From assembly GCA_945874755.1 (NCBI GenBank), contig CAMCHR010000008.1, forward strand, positions 1-52,201: a stretch of 52,201 nt of DNA. The letters run 5' to 3'. Origin of the DNA: Chitinophaga pinensis. GTDB lineage: Bacteria > Bacteroidota > Bacteroidia > Chitinophagales > Chitinophagaceae. Below the pieces are notes generated by a model that was given only the letters and a program-made list of their open reading frames with translations, ran no database searches and had not been told where the DNA came from. The position numbers were made by a program, and so were the translations under genes. Positions 1 through 9,484 of this stretch are shown here, in pieces (position 1 is the first letter of the stretch; every line of letters starts with the position of its first letter).

Positions 1-39
1 CAAATGTATGCAAAATCAAGGGCATATTAAAACCAAAAA

Positions 40-1143
40 ATGAACAACATGAAAAAGCAACGCAACCTATCCCTCATTGGGTTCAACGCCATCGTTCTAT
101 TAATGGCTTGTAGTTTTTTCTTAACCAGCTGTACGAGTTTACAACAAACGACGACTGCTGCCACGGACGATCTATATTTTACACCTTCTAAAGAGGCGGA
201 AACAAGTACAAAAACAACTGCTAGAAATAATTCAACCGAGGCGGAAGCTTCAGAAGAAGCCGAATACCAAGATTATCAAAACTATCAGGACGACCGCTTT
301 TTAAGATTAAAAGTGGCGAACAGAAACCGTTGGTCAAGCATCGACGATTTTGGCTATTGGAACAATCCAAGATTCAATATGGGATTTGGTATGGGTTGGG
401 GTGGCGGTTTTGGTGGATGGGGTGGCGGATTTGGATTTGACCCTTTCTGGGGTGGAGTTGGTGGCTGGGGCGGTTTTGGCGGATGGGCTGGAGGCCTTGG
501 TGGTTGGGGTGGCGGATTCGGTGGATGGGGCGGAGGTTTTGGATTTGACCCTTTCTGGGATCCATTCTGGGGTGGCGGCTTCGGTGGATGGGGTGGCGGC
601 TTCGGTGGATGGGGCGGAGGCTTCGGCGGCTGGGGTGGCGGATTTGGTGGTTGGGGCGGATGGAACCCTTACTTTGCTGGATACTGGAATCCATATATGC
701 CAATTTATTATGGTGGAGGAATAGGTAATTTCCCAATGCAAAGAAATAATTACACTCCAAGGGCCTTGCAAACAAGCGCACCTGCTTTAGCTGCATACAG
801 AACAGATAGAAATTATAACAATGCAAATAATTTTTCGAATACCACCAATGGTACAACACGCTACTCAGGTAATCCAACTTTGAATAGCGGGTTTGGTAAT
901 TTATTAAGACGTGTTACAACCAATAACACTAACGCCAACCAAGCAAATAGTTTTGATCGACCTGCACGTTATTTTAACAATGGTAGTTTTAGCAATAGCA
1001 ACCAAAATAAATCAAGCAACTCTAGCACCAACACAAATACCAATACTGCACCATCAGCAAATAACAATGCAGGTGGAAGAAGTGGTGGATTCAATAGTAG
1101 TGGGTCTGCTCCAAGTTCAAGACCACCAAGAGGAGGTAATTAG
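40..1143 (+). CDS. Gly/Trp/Phe-repeat-rich putative lipoprotein or surface protein
   Basis: ORF with N-terminal hydrophobic segment and lipobox-like SFFLTSC, GGWGGGFGGWGGGFG repeats, then an Asn/Ser-rich C-terminus. Confidence 0.75.
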   Translation: MNNMKKQRNLSLIGFNAIVLLMACSFFLTSCTSLQQTTTAATDDLYFTPSKEAETSTKTTARNNSTEAEASEEAEYQDYQNYQDDRFLRLKVANRNRWSSIDDFGYWNNPRFNMGFGMGWGGGFGGWGGGFGFDPFWGGVGGWGGFGGWAGGLGGWGGGFGGWGGGFGFDPFWDPFWGGGFGGWGGGFGGWGGGFGGWGGGFGGWGGWNPYFAGYWNPYMPIYYGGGIGNFPMQRNNYTPRALQTSAPALAAYRTDRNYNNANNFSNTTNGTTRYSGNPTLNSGFGNLLRRVTTNNTNANQANSFDRPARYFNNGSFSNSNQNKSSNSSTNTNTNTAPSANNNAGGRSGGFNSSGSAPSSRPPRGGN

Positions 1144-1207
1144 TCCTTTAGGTAAGTAGTATACGATTATTAATTTGGTGAATTTTTACAGTATAATAAC
1201 AAGCAAT

Positions 1208-2761
1208 ATGAAAAAAATTATAATAGGTATTTTAGTATTCGTAAGTGCAACATTAAATGCACAAAGCCCAGAAGATGGTTTAAGGCTATCTTGGTTTGCC
1301 CCCAATGGAACACCACGTAGCAATGCATTAGGCGGCGCAATGGGGTCTTTAGGGGGTGACTTATCAGCAGCACATATTAATCCTGCTGGCTTAGGTTTTT
1401 ATAAGTCAGGTGAACTAATTATAACCAGTAAGTACTTAAATACAGAAACTGACTATAAGTATAGAGGTACAAATTCAAGCACGTCTAACAATAAGTCTAC
1501 ACTGGGTAATTTAGGTATTGTATTTGCAGATGGTAAAAAGAACCGAGGTTATTCTAGCACTGCGTTTTCAATTAGCTTTACACAATTAGCAAATTTCAAT
1601 AGCAGGGAACGTTTTAAAGGCGTAAACAATTTTAGTAGTTACTCAGAAAAATTCTTAGAGGAATTATACTATGACAATGCTGGAATGAATGCTGCAGACA
1701 ATAATTATATTTTTGGTAGTTCATTGGCATTTAGAACTTTTTTAGTTGATACTATAGCCGGTAAAAATGGCGCTCTGGATGGATATCAAAGTTTGGTGCC
1801 TATTTCAAGCGGCGTGAATCAAACATTTGATTCTTATACAAGTGGAAGTTCTAATGAATTAACATTTGGCTGGGGTGGTAACGTTCAAGATAAATTATAC
1901 CTAGGTGCAAGTTTTGTATTACCTATTGTGAATTTCAATCGATCACTTTATGTATCTGAAACAGATTTGGATCCTAACAATAAACTAAACCAATTTGGAG
2001 GTTTTGTTTTCAATGAAGATTTTAGTTCTAAAGGCTGGGGTATTGGTGCCAAATTTGGTATCATCTATAAACCGGAATCCTTCTTACGCCTTGGCTTTGC
2101 TTTACATACCCCTCAACTGATTAGCTTTAGAGATCAACTGTCTGCAGATATGACTACCAATACAGAGTCTTATGCAGGAATAGTTTCTGCTAGTTCAGGT
2201 GAATTAAACAATGGCAATGTTGGTATAAGAGAGTATACAGCGATGACACCGACCAAAGCAACTTTTAGTGGTAGCTACTTTTTTGCGAGTCCAGGAAAAC
2301 CTACTCAACCCTTAGGATTCATCAGTGCTGATATTGAGTGGGTAAACTATGCTGGAACACGTTTTTATGCAAATGATGTTGACCAAGCGTCTTCAGAATA
2401 TTATGATGACTTAAATAACACCATGAAAGCCACTTATAAGAATAATTTTAATCTTAGACTTGGATCTGAAATTAAATTAACTAGCAACTGGATGGCTAGA
2501 ATAGGTACTGCTTATTATGGAAGCCCCTACAAAAATAAGTTTGCTGACGAAAATGGTAAAGTATTAGTAAATCCTTCTCGTATGATTTTATCTGGAGGTA
2601 TTGGCTATAGAACCAATAAATACTTTTTAGACTTTACTATTTCTAGTGCAACCAATCGAGATGCGGTAGTTCCTTACCAACTTCTTGACAAACCAAGCCC
2701 TGTCGCTGTTCAAAATAGCAAGGCTATTATATTCAATATCGGATACGGTATCAGATTCTAA
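1208..2761 (+). CDS. OmpP1/FadL-like outer membrane beta-barrel protein
   Basis: Start refined to ATG 1208 (MKKIIIGILVFVSATLNAQ signal peptide); GGAMGSLGGDLSAAHINPAGLGFY motif typical of Bacteroidota OMP transport proteins; C-terminal aromatic residue (GYGIRF). Confidence 0.8.
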   Translation: MKKIIIGILVFVSATLNAQSPEDGLRLSWFAPNGTPRSNALGGAMGSLGGDLSAAHINPAGLGFYKSGELIITSKYLNTETDYKYRGTNSSTSNNKSTLGNLGIVFADGKKNRGYSSTAFSISFTQLANFNSRERFKGVNNFSSYSEKFLEELYYDNAGMNAADNNYIFGSSLAFRTFLVDTIAGKNGALDGYQSLVPISSGVNQTFDSYTSGSSNELTFGWGGNVQDKLYLGASFVLPIVNFNRSLYVSETDLDPNNKLNQFGGFVFNEDFSSKGWGIGAKFGIIYKPESFLRLGFALHTPQLISFRDQLSADMTTNTESYAGIVSASSGELNNGNVGIREYTAMTPTKATFSGSYFFASPGKPTQPLGFISADIEWVNYAGTRFYANDVDQASSEYYDDLNNTMKATYKNNFNLRLGSEIKLTSNWMARIGTAYYGSPYKNKFADENGKVLVNPSRMILSGGIGYRTNKYFLDFTISSATNRDAVVPYQLLDKPSPVAVQNSKAIIFNIGYGIRF

Positions 2762-2802
2762 TTCAAACTGAGATTATCTCATTGAGACTAACGCATTGAT
2801 AT

Positions 2803-2832
2803 AAAAAAGCCATCCCTAGGGATGGCTTTTTT
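2803..2832. terminator. Bidirectional intrinsic terminator
   Basis: aaaaaagccatccctagggatggctttttt, a perfect palindromic stem flanked by A and T tracts between convergent genes. Confidence 0.85.
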
Positions 2833-2850
2833 ATGCGGGATATTTTAACT

Positions 2851-4917
2851 CTATTTTAAATCGCTCGTCTTTAATCCTTGATTCATTTTGATATCCGTAT
2901 ACTTAATGTTTATTTTCATTTGACCCAAATCCATAAGCTGCTCTGAAGCAATTTGAACGCCATTCACAACTTTATAGCCAGTATAATATTGTTGTTGTGT
3001 CATTGTTCCTTGACCAGGTACTTCTTCTGATTTTGAAGTCTTAACTAATAAGAATGTTTTAGCATCATAAAAACGGTGTGATACTTTTTTAGAAGGCGTT
3101 GTCACTTCTACATCAATGGCATCTTTACCATCAACTTTTTCGGCACCTACAATTTTTAAACCATATCCTTTAGCAAGGTATAATTGCTCTGGCGCTAAAT
3201 AAGTAGATTCATCAAGACCTTCTTTAATATCATCTGTAATAGGGGCTTGCTGGCCTTGCTGTGCAACAGAGTATTTACCATCTACGACTGCCTGTCTCAT
3301 CATTGCCATACCACCCATCGACATGGTGGTTACAGAATTACCTGGCATAACAATGGTTTGTTGCATATCTAAAGATTGTCCCATTAAATTAGCAGTGCCT
3401 TTTAATTGAACATCTTTCACATTGTCTAATGCTTCCTTTGTGCCTATCGCTGCAATGGCTTTTTCCATCAAAGCTGCTGGCGTTAAACTCGCATCTGCTT
3501 TTACTTCTGTTGGAGCTGCCACTTCATTACCCTCTATATCAAAGTACTTTAATGGACCATATTTTTCTAAACCTTTTGCTATTTGTTTTGCATTACCTAC
3601 AATCACAATATGCATTTGATTGGTATTCAAAAATAATTGAGCTGCATTTTGCACTTTTGCCGCATCTACTGCTGCTAAATTGGTCAAGTATTTTTGATAA
3701 TAGTCTGCTGGCAAATTATTGCGCGCAATATTCAATGCAAAATTGGCAATGGTTGCAGGATTTTCAAGTGATCTTGCAAATCCACCAGATAAATAATTCT
3801 TCATTCTACTTAATTCTGTTTCTCCTACTAGCTCATTTCTTAGGGTATTGATTTCGCGTAATAATTCTTGTACAGAACTATCTGTTTTTTCATTTCTAAC
3901 AGATGCTTCTGCTTGGAAAATACCAATTTGACGGCTTGGACTTAAAGAAGAGTATGCACCATAAGTAAATGCATATTTTTCACGAAGGTTAGCAAACAAA
4001 CGGCCTGAGAATCCACCCCCTAAGATATTATTCATGACTGAGCCTGCAATTGCATTAGATGATCCAGGATACAAGTCAACTGTAGAAGCTATAGCAACTA
4101 CGCTTTGCACACTTGCTGGTCTGTCTACAATTGCCACATAGGTTTGAGTAGGCTTAATAGGCTTCGCAAAATTTTGTTTTAATACCGTGCCCATTTTCCA
4201 ATTCCCAAAACTTTTTTCCGCCAATGCTTTTGCAGTAGCAGGTTCGATGTCTCCAACAAAAATCAAATAAGCTGCATTCGGTAACCAATAAGTATTTAAA
4301 AATGATTTAACATCGGTAATAGAGACTTGGTTCACTGTCTTAGTCGTCATCATTTCACCATAAGGATGGGTTGCACCGTAGACTAATTTTTTTACCACAT
4401 TACCAGAAATCGCATCCGCATCGTCCTTGCTTGATTCGATACCAGATAAGGTTTGCTTGCGAATTTTCTCCAATTCTTCAGTTGATAAAGCTGGTTGTAA
4501 GACTACTTCTGATAACAACCCTAATAAACTTGGAAAATTTCCTTTTAAAGAACTAACCGACGCTGATAGACTAGATGTTGACATACTTCCACCCAAAAAT
4601 TCAATGGCTTCGTCTAATTGCGCTTTTGATTTTGTTGTAGTACCTCTTTTCAACAACTGACCAGCCATTTGAGCCACACCTGCTATATCTCCTTCTGCTA
4701 TACCATCGTAGTCAAGTGCCAATGTAGCACTGACCTGTGGAAGTTTTGTATTTTTAACGACAAACACTTGCATACCATTTGCTAAAGTAAATTTAACTGG
4801 GTCACCTATTTGTATAAGTGGCGCTTTGCCTGGCATGGGTGCTTTTGAACGGTCTATATTTTGCGCCATTGTAACCAATGGAACTAAAAATAGAAATAGG
4901 TATAATTGTTTTTTCAT
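2851..4917 (-). CDS. M16-family peptidase-like protein, probably non-catalytic subunit, with C-terminal LolA-like domain
   Basis: Signal peptide; M16 fold sequence including GRLFANLREKYAFTYGAYSS; HxxEH absent at the expected position (AGVAQMAGQLLKRGT); C-terminal ~200 aa resemble an outer-membrane lipoprotein-sorting-like domain. Confidence 0.85.
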   Translation of the reverse strand: MKKQLYLFLFLVPLVTMAQNIDRSKAPMPGKAPLIQIGDPVKFTLANGMQVFVVKNTKLPQVSATLALDYDGIAEGDIAGVAQMAGQLLKRGTTTKSKAQLDEAIEFLGGSMSTSSLSASVSSLKGNFPSLLGLLSEVVLQPALSTEELEKIRKQTLSGIESSKDDADAISGNVVKKLVYGATHPYGEMMTTKTVNQVSITDVKSFLNTYWLPNAAYLIFVGDIEPATAKALAEKSFGNWKMGTVLKQNFAKPIKPTQTYVAIVDRPASVQSVVAIASTVDLYPGSSNAIAGSVMNNILGGGFSGRLFANLREKYAFTYGAYSSLSPSRQIGIFQAEASVRNEKTDSSVQELLREINTLRNELVGETELSRMKNYLSGGFARSLENPATIANFALNIARNNLPADYYQKYLTNLAAVDAAKVQNAAQLFLNTNQMHIVIVGNAKQIAKGLEKYGPLKYFDIEGNEVAAPTEVKADASLTPAALMEKAIAAIGTKEALDNVKDVQLKGTANLMGQSLDMQQTIVMPGNSVTTMSMGGMAMMRQAVVDGKYSVAQQGQQAPITDDIKEGLDESTYLAPEQLYLAKGYGLKIVGAEKVDGKDAIDVEVTTPSKKVSHRFYDAKTFLLVKTSKSEEVPGQGTMTQQQYYTGYKVVNGVQIASEQLMDLGQMKINIKYTDIKMNQGLKTSDLK

Positions 4918-4954
4918 AAAATTATTTTAAGGTAAACTTTGAATAATGACTAGC

Positions 4955-6286
4955 TTATTTAGTGGTAGGTTTTTCTTTTGGTAAATAATACAATACAATT
5001 CGATTGTCTTTGTTTAAATACTTTTTAGCCACATTCAATACATCTTCTCTGGTTACTTTATTGTATTTCTCTAATTCTGTATTGATTAAATTGGCATCTC
5101 CAAAATACACTTCATTGTTCGCTAAACTTTCAGCGATACCAGCCATCGTTGCATTTCCTGTAACAACTGATGTAGTGATTTGATTTTTTACTTTTTGAAA
5201 TTCTCTTTCCCCTACTAATCCCATCTTTAATTCATTCACTACACTATCCATGCTTTTCTCTAAGTCTTCGACTTTAACACCCATATTCGCAATAGATAAG
5301 GCAATGAATAAACCTTCGTCCTCATTGAAAAATGGCACAGACTGAGCAGCCACTGCTTGTTGCTTCTTATCCACTAAAGTTTTATTCATTCTAGAGGACT
5401 CCCCACCAGATAAAATGGTAGACAATACATTGAATGCATAATATTCATCCCCACCTTGTCTTGGTGCACGATAGGCTTGAAACACCCCTGGTAATTGAAT
5501 ATTATCGTATATCACATCTCTTACCTCTCCTCCTAAAGCTGGTTCTTTAATCGTTGGTCTTGGAATTGGCTTAGTACCCATTTTAATTGGACCAAAATAA
5601 GCTTCAATCTTCGCTTTCAATTCCGCTTTATTAAAATCACCCGCAATTGACAAGACACAATTATTTGGCACATAGAACGTCTTGTAAAAATTGATGAACT
5701 CGTCTAATTTAGCTGAGTTTAAGTGCTCCATGCTGCCTATTGGCGCCCATTTGTAAGGATGCACTTTAAAAGCACGCTTTAACATTTGATTTAAGAAAGA
5801 ACCGTATGGTCGATTGTCTTCACGTTGACGCTTTTCTTCTTTTACCACTTCTCTTTGCGTATTCACACCAATTTGTTCAATTTTTGCGTGCATCATACGC
5901 TCACTTTCTAACCATAATCCTAATTCAACTTGGTTAGAAGGTAGTAACTCATAATAAAAAGTACGGTCTTGAGAGGTATTCGCATTCAATGCACCACCTG
6001 CATTGGTGATATACTTATCAAACTCCCCTCTTTTAATGTTTTCTGAACCTTCAAATAATAAATGTTCGAAAAAATGGGCAAAGCCTGTTCTTGCTGTGTC
6101 TTCGTTTTTAGAACCTACATGGTACAAAGTTGTTACAGCCACAACAGGTGCTGAATGATCTTCATGTAAAATGACTTTTAAGCCATTTGGCAAAGTGTAT
6201 TTCTCAAATTGTATTGTTTGACCTATCACCTGAGTGAAATTTAAAGTCAACAAACAAATAAAAAATAGGACGATTTTTTTTTGCAT
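4955..6286 (-). CDS. M16-family zinc metallopeptidase (catalytic)
   Basis: Signal peptide; inverted zinc motif HFFEH in TGFAHFFEHLLFEGS. Confidence 0.9.
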   Translation of the reverse strand: MQKKIVLFFICLLTLNFTQVIGQTIQFEKYTLPNGLKVILHEDHSAPVVAVTTLYHVGSKNEDTARTGFAHFFEHLLFEGSENIKRGEFDKYITNAGGALNANTSQDRTFYYELLPSNQVELGLWLESERMMHAKIEQIGVNTQREVVKEEKRQREDNRPYGSFLNQMLKRAFKVHPYKWAPIGSMEHLNSAKLDEFINFYKTFYVPNNCVLSIAGDFNKAELKAKIEAYFGPIKMGTKPIPRPTIKEPALGGEVRDVIYDNIQLPGVFQAYRAPRQGGDEYYAFNVLSTILSGGESSRMNKTLVDKKQQAVAAQSVPFFNEDEGLFIALSIANMGVKVEDLEKSMDSVVNELKMGLVGEREFQKVKNQITTSVVTGNATMAGIAESLANNEVYFGDANLINTELEKYNKVTREDVLNVAKKYLNKDNRIVLYYLPKEKPTTK

Positions 6287-6429
6287 AAAATTGATTTAGG
6301 AAATGTAAATATTGAGCTCAAATTAAGCCTAATTAAAATAAGTTATGATTAAAATACTTTAAGAATTGTATCTATAAATGTTAATATAACCTGAAATTGA
6401 ATAGAAATAAAATTTAGCGTGACTTGGAG

Positions 6430-7302
6430 CTACTTTGAGGCTTGATTCCAACTAATTTCTGGGTCTTTTTTAAACCAGGTCATTTGCCTTTTAGCATAAT
6501 GTCTGGTATTTTGCTGAATGGCTTCTATGACTGCCTCCTTTGTTTGATGCCCTTCAAAATAGGGAAGCCATTCCTGATAACCAACCGTTTGTAATGCGTT
6601 TAAATGAAATTGAGGGCGCAAAGCCTTTACTTCCTCCTCTAGTCCCATTTCGACCATTTTATGCACCCTTTGATTAATCCGTTCATAGAGTTGCTCCCTA
6701 GGCAACTCCAATCCAATTTTTTGTATGTTAAAAGAACGAAGTTTTTTGGACTGCAGTTGGAAACTAAGGATGGATTGACCTGTTCCAATCACCACTTCCA
6801 AAGCCCTAGATAATCTTTGTGGATTTTGTTGTTCCCCCTGGTCTGCTTGCGCCCAATAGGCAGGATCCTTTGCTTGCACTTGCGCTTGAAGCCAGTCTAT
6901 CCCTTTCAATGATACATCATCCTGAATTTGACTGCGTAAGGCTGGATCAATCGCTGGGATTTGATCCATCCCTTCTACAAATGCTTTAATATATAAGCCA
7001 GTTCCACCGACCATGACCACCGATCCAAATTGTGCAAGTAGCTCGGTTGCTTTTGCCATTGCATATGCTTCGAATGTTCCTGCATTCTCCGTCTCTTGAA
7101 TAGAATGACTTGCTATAAAATGATGCGGGACTGTAGTCAATTCTTCTAGTGATGGTCTTGCCACACCAATATTTAATTCCTGATAACATTGCCTTGCATC
7201 TGCAGAAATGATTTCCGTTTTAAGTTTTTGCGCTAATGCAATCGCATACTTTGTTTTACCAACAGCTGTAGGACCAACAATGATATATACGGTAGGCGTC
7301 AA
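6430..7302 (-). CDS. miaA: tRNA dimethylallyltransferase
   Basis: IVGPTAVGKTKYAIALA P-loop, ISADARQCYQELNIGVARP, VGGTGLYIKA, TRHYAKRQMTWFKKD. Confidence 0.95.
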   Translation of the reverse strand: MTPTVYIIVGPTAVGKTKYAIALAQKLKTEIISADARQCYQELNIGVARPSLEELTTVPHHFIASHSIQETENAGTFEAYAMAKATELLAQFGSVVMVGGTGLYIKAFVEGMDQIPAIDPALRSQIQDDVSLKGIDWLQAQVQAKDPAYWAQADQGEQQNPQRLSRALEVVIGTGQSILSFQLQSKKLRSFNIQKIGLELPREQLYERINQRVHKMVEMGLEEEVKALRPQFHLNALQTVGYQEWLPYFEGHQTKEAVIEAIQQNTRHYAKRQMTWFKKDPEISWNQASK

Positions 7303-7320
7303 AATAAAAATATTATGAGA

Positions 7321-7998
7321 TTAGTAGGCTTCGGAGCTATCATCAAACATGCCACCTGCGTCATCAGAACCTGCTTCATCATCAGACGCATCCGCGTCTT
7401 CATCATCAGATTCGTCCGCGTCTTCATCACCTGAAAGTAAATCCCCTAAAAGGCCATTCCCTTCTTCATCAGACGCATGCGCGTCTGCTTCTCCTTCCTC
7501 TCCAAATCCATCCTGGGCTTCAGTTAAATCATATTTCTCTTCGATATCTGTAAAATTAGGACCTAGTAAACCTTTCGTGCCATATTGCATTGGACCAACA
7601 CCTTCAATTCTTGACACCATTGGATAATTCAATTCCATATCTGCATCCGCATTCTTAATCACTTGAATCAACTGTATTAAAAAAGTCCATGACTTTGCAA
7701 AATCATACAAATAAACAAATTGTTGGTTGGTATTTAAAATTTCTGACCCTATCAATACTTCATCCATCATCAATGGTGGCACCACATAATTTTTTTCGTA
7801 CAACGCTTTGCTAATTTCTCTTCCTCTCTGCCATTTTTCATTGCTTCTAAAAAAAGTGGCGTCATGTTTTTCGTCAAACTCAAAAGCCTTCAAAATAATA
7901 TGATGCAGGTCTGTAAAATTTTGTGAATGTTTCACCATTACATCTCTATAAATCGCATCGTCTTCTTCCCAAGAAATTCTAAATTTTAAAATGGCCAT
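7321..7998 (-). CDS. pRiA4b ORF-3-like family protein with acidic low-complexity C-terminal tail
   Basis: N-terminal IWR/pRiA4b ORF-3-like pattern (MAILKFRISWEEDDAIYRDVMVKHSQNFTDLHHIILKAFEFDEKHDATFF); C-terminal D/E/S/A-rich tail. Confidence 0.75.
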   Translation of the reverse strand: MAILKFRISWEEDDAIYRDVMVKHSQNFTDLHHIILKAFEFDEKHDATFFRSNEKWQRGREISKALYEKNYVVPPLMMDEVLIGSEILNTNQQFVYLYDFAKSWTFLIQLIQVIKNADADMELNYPMVSRIEGVGPMQYGTKGLLGPNFTDIEEKYDLTEAQDGFGEEGEADAHASDEEGNGLLGDLLSGDEDADESDDEDADASDDEAGSDDAGGMFDDSSEAY

Positions 7999-8052
7999 TT
8001 TGGTGATTTTGAAACGCTAAATTAGTATTTATTAGCTTGATTTAAAGCTTTT

Positions 8053-9471
8053 TTATAGGGCAGGATGCAAGCCTATTTTGGCTGCTTCTACAATCATGAA
8101 TTGATACGCAGCTTCATACTCATTAGGGATAATTCCGTCCAAAATGGCTTCTCTAATGGCGTCCTTAATAATGCCTACTTGTTTAGATGGCGTTATATTA
8201 AAAATTTGCATAATCATCTCGCCAGTGATGGGAGGCTGCCAATTGCGCATCTGGTCTTTTTCCTCCACTTCGATGATTCTAGCCTTGACCATTTCAAAAC
8301 CTTGTAAATATCTTTTAACCTTGGTTTGATTCTTGCTTGTAATATCTGCTGCACAGAGTAACATCAATGATTCAATGTCTTCTCCAGCATCAAATAACAA
8401 TCTTCGAATAGCGCTATCGGTGATATTTTCTTTTGTCAAAGAAATAGGACGTAAATGCAAAGCCACTAATTTTTGAACCAGCTTCATATGTTCATTTAAT
8501 GGCAGCTTTAGTTGTGTAAATATTTTAGGCACCATCCTTGCTCCAACTACTTCATGTCCATGAAATGTCCAACCAGTACCTGGTTCAAATCTTTTTGTAT
8601 TTGGTTTTGCAATATCATGCAATAAGGCCGCCCATCTTAACCAAAGATCATCGGTGTTTGCAGCGATATTATCTAATACTTGTAAGGTATGAGAAAAATT
8701 GTCTTTATGCCCAATGCCATCAAGGGTTTCAGCGCCTTCCAGTTTTAAAAAAACCGGGAAAATTTGTGCTAATAAACCTGCTTCTCTTAATAAATACCAT
8801 CCTTTAGAAGGTTGTTTGCTATTCATTATTTTTTGCAACTCATTTGTAATCCTTTCTTGAGAAACAATCTTGATTCTATCTGCCATTTGCTGGATGGCTT
8901 TAAACGTATTTTCTTCAATGACAAAATCCAATTGTGTTGCAAAACGAATGGCACGCATCATTCTTAAAGGATCATCATCAAATGTTTGTTCTGGCGCCAT
9001 TGGTGTGCGAATGATTTTTAATGCTAAATCATCCAATCCATTGAATGGATCTAGAAGTGCACCAAAATTGGATGCGCTCAAATCTATTGCCATGGCATTG
9101 ATGGTGAAGTCTCTTCGGTTCTGATCATCTATCAAAGTGCCTGGTTCAACTGTTGGATTTCTACTTTCTCTTACATAAGATTCTTTTCTGGCGCCCACAA
9201 ATTCAATTTCAATATCAGTGAGTTTCACCTGCGCAGTACCATAGGTTTTGAATAATGAAACAGCAGGCTTTGGACTAAATTGATTGGCGAATGTAGTTGC
9301 CAATTGCAAGCCATCTCCTATACATACAATGTCAATGTCTTTGGTATTTCTATTTAAAATTTTATCGCGCACAAATCCACCCACTGCATAGGCAGGTATC
9401 CCTAGTTTTTCCGCAGCAGCTCCTGCTATGGTTAAAAGGTCTTTTTCTTGTACTGTTAATTCAATAGACAT
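8053..9471 (-). CDS. cca: CCA tRNA nucleotidyltransferase / poly(A) polymerase-family protein with HD domain
   Basis: GGFVRDKILNRNTKDIDIVCIGDG, RRDFTINAMA, DPLRMMRAIRFATQL, and HD motif WAALLHDIAKP. Confidence 0.93.
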   Translation of the reverse strand: MSIELTVQEKDLLTIAGAAAEKLGIPAYAVGGFVRDKILNRNTKDIDIVCIGDGLQLATTFANQFSPKPAVSLFKTYGTAQVKLTDIEIEFVGARKESYVRESRNPTVEPGTLIDDQNRRDFTINAMAIDLSASNFGALLDPFNGLDDLALKIIRTPMAPEQTFDDDPLRMMRAIRFATQLDFVIEENTFKAIQQMADRIKIVSQERITNELQKIMNSKQPSKGWYLLREAGLLAQIFPVFLKLEGAETLDGIGHKDNFSHTLQVLDNIAANTDDLWLRWAALLHDIAKPNTKRFEPGTGWTFHGHEVVGARMVPKIFTQLKLPLNEHMKLVQKLVALHLRPISLTKENITDSAIRRLLFDAGEDIESLMLLCAADITSKNQTKVKRYLQGFEMVKARIIEVEEKDQMRNWQPPITGEMIMQIFNITPSKQVGIIKDAIREAILDGIIPNEYEAAYQFMIVEAAKIGLHPAL

Positions 9472-9484
9472 TGTTGCAAAAGTA

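Noticed and set aside
334-877. Overlapping ORFs on both strands inside the Gly/Trp repeat region
   Set aside because: Stop-free shadows of GC-rich repeat DNA; translations are low-complexity with no independent support
7349-7627. Ser/Ala-rich ORF on + strand (MPPASSEPASSSDASASSS...)
   Set aside because: Antisense shadow of the acidic tail of the pRiA4b-like gene
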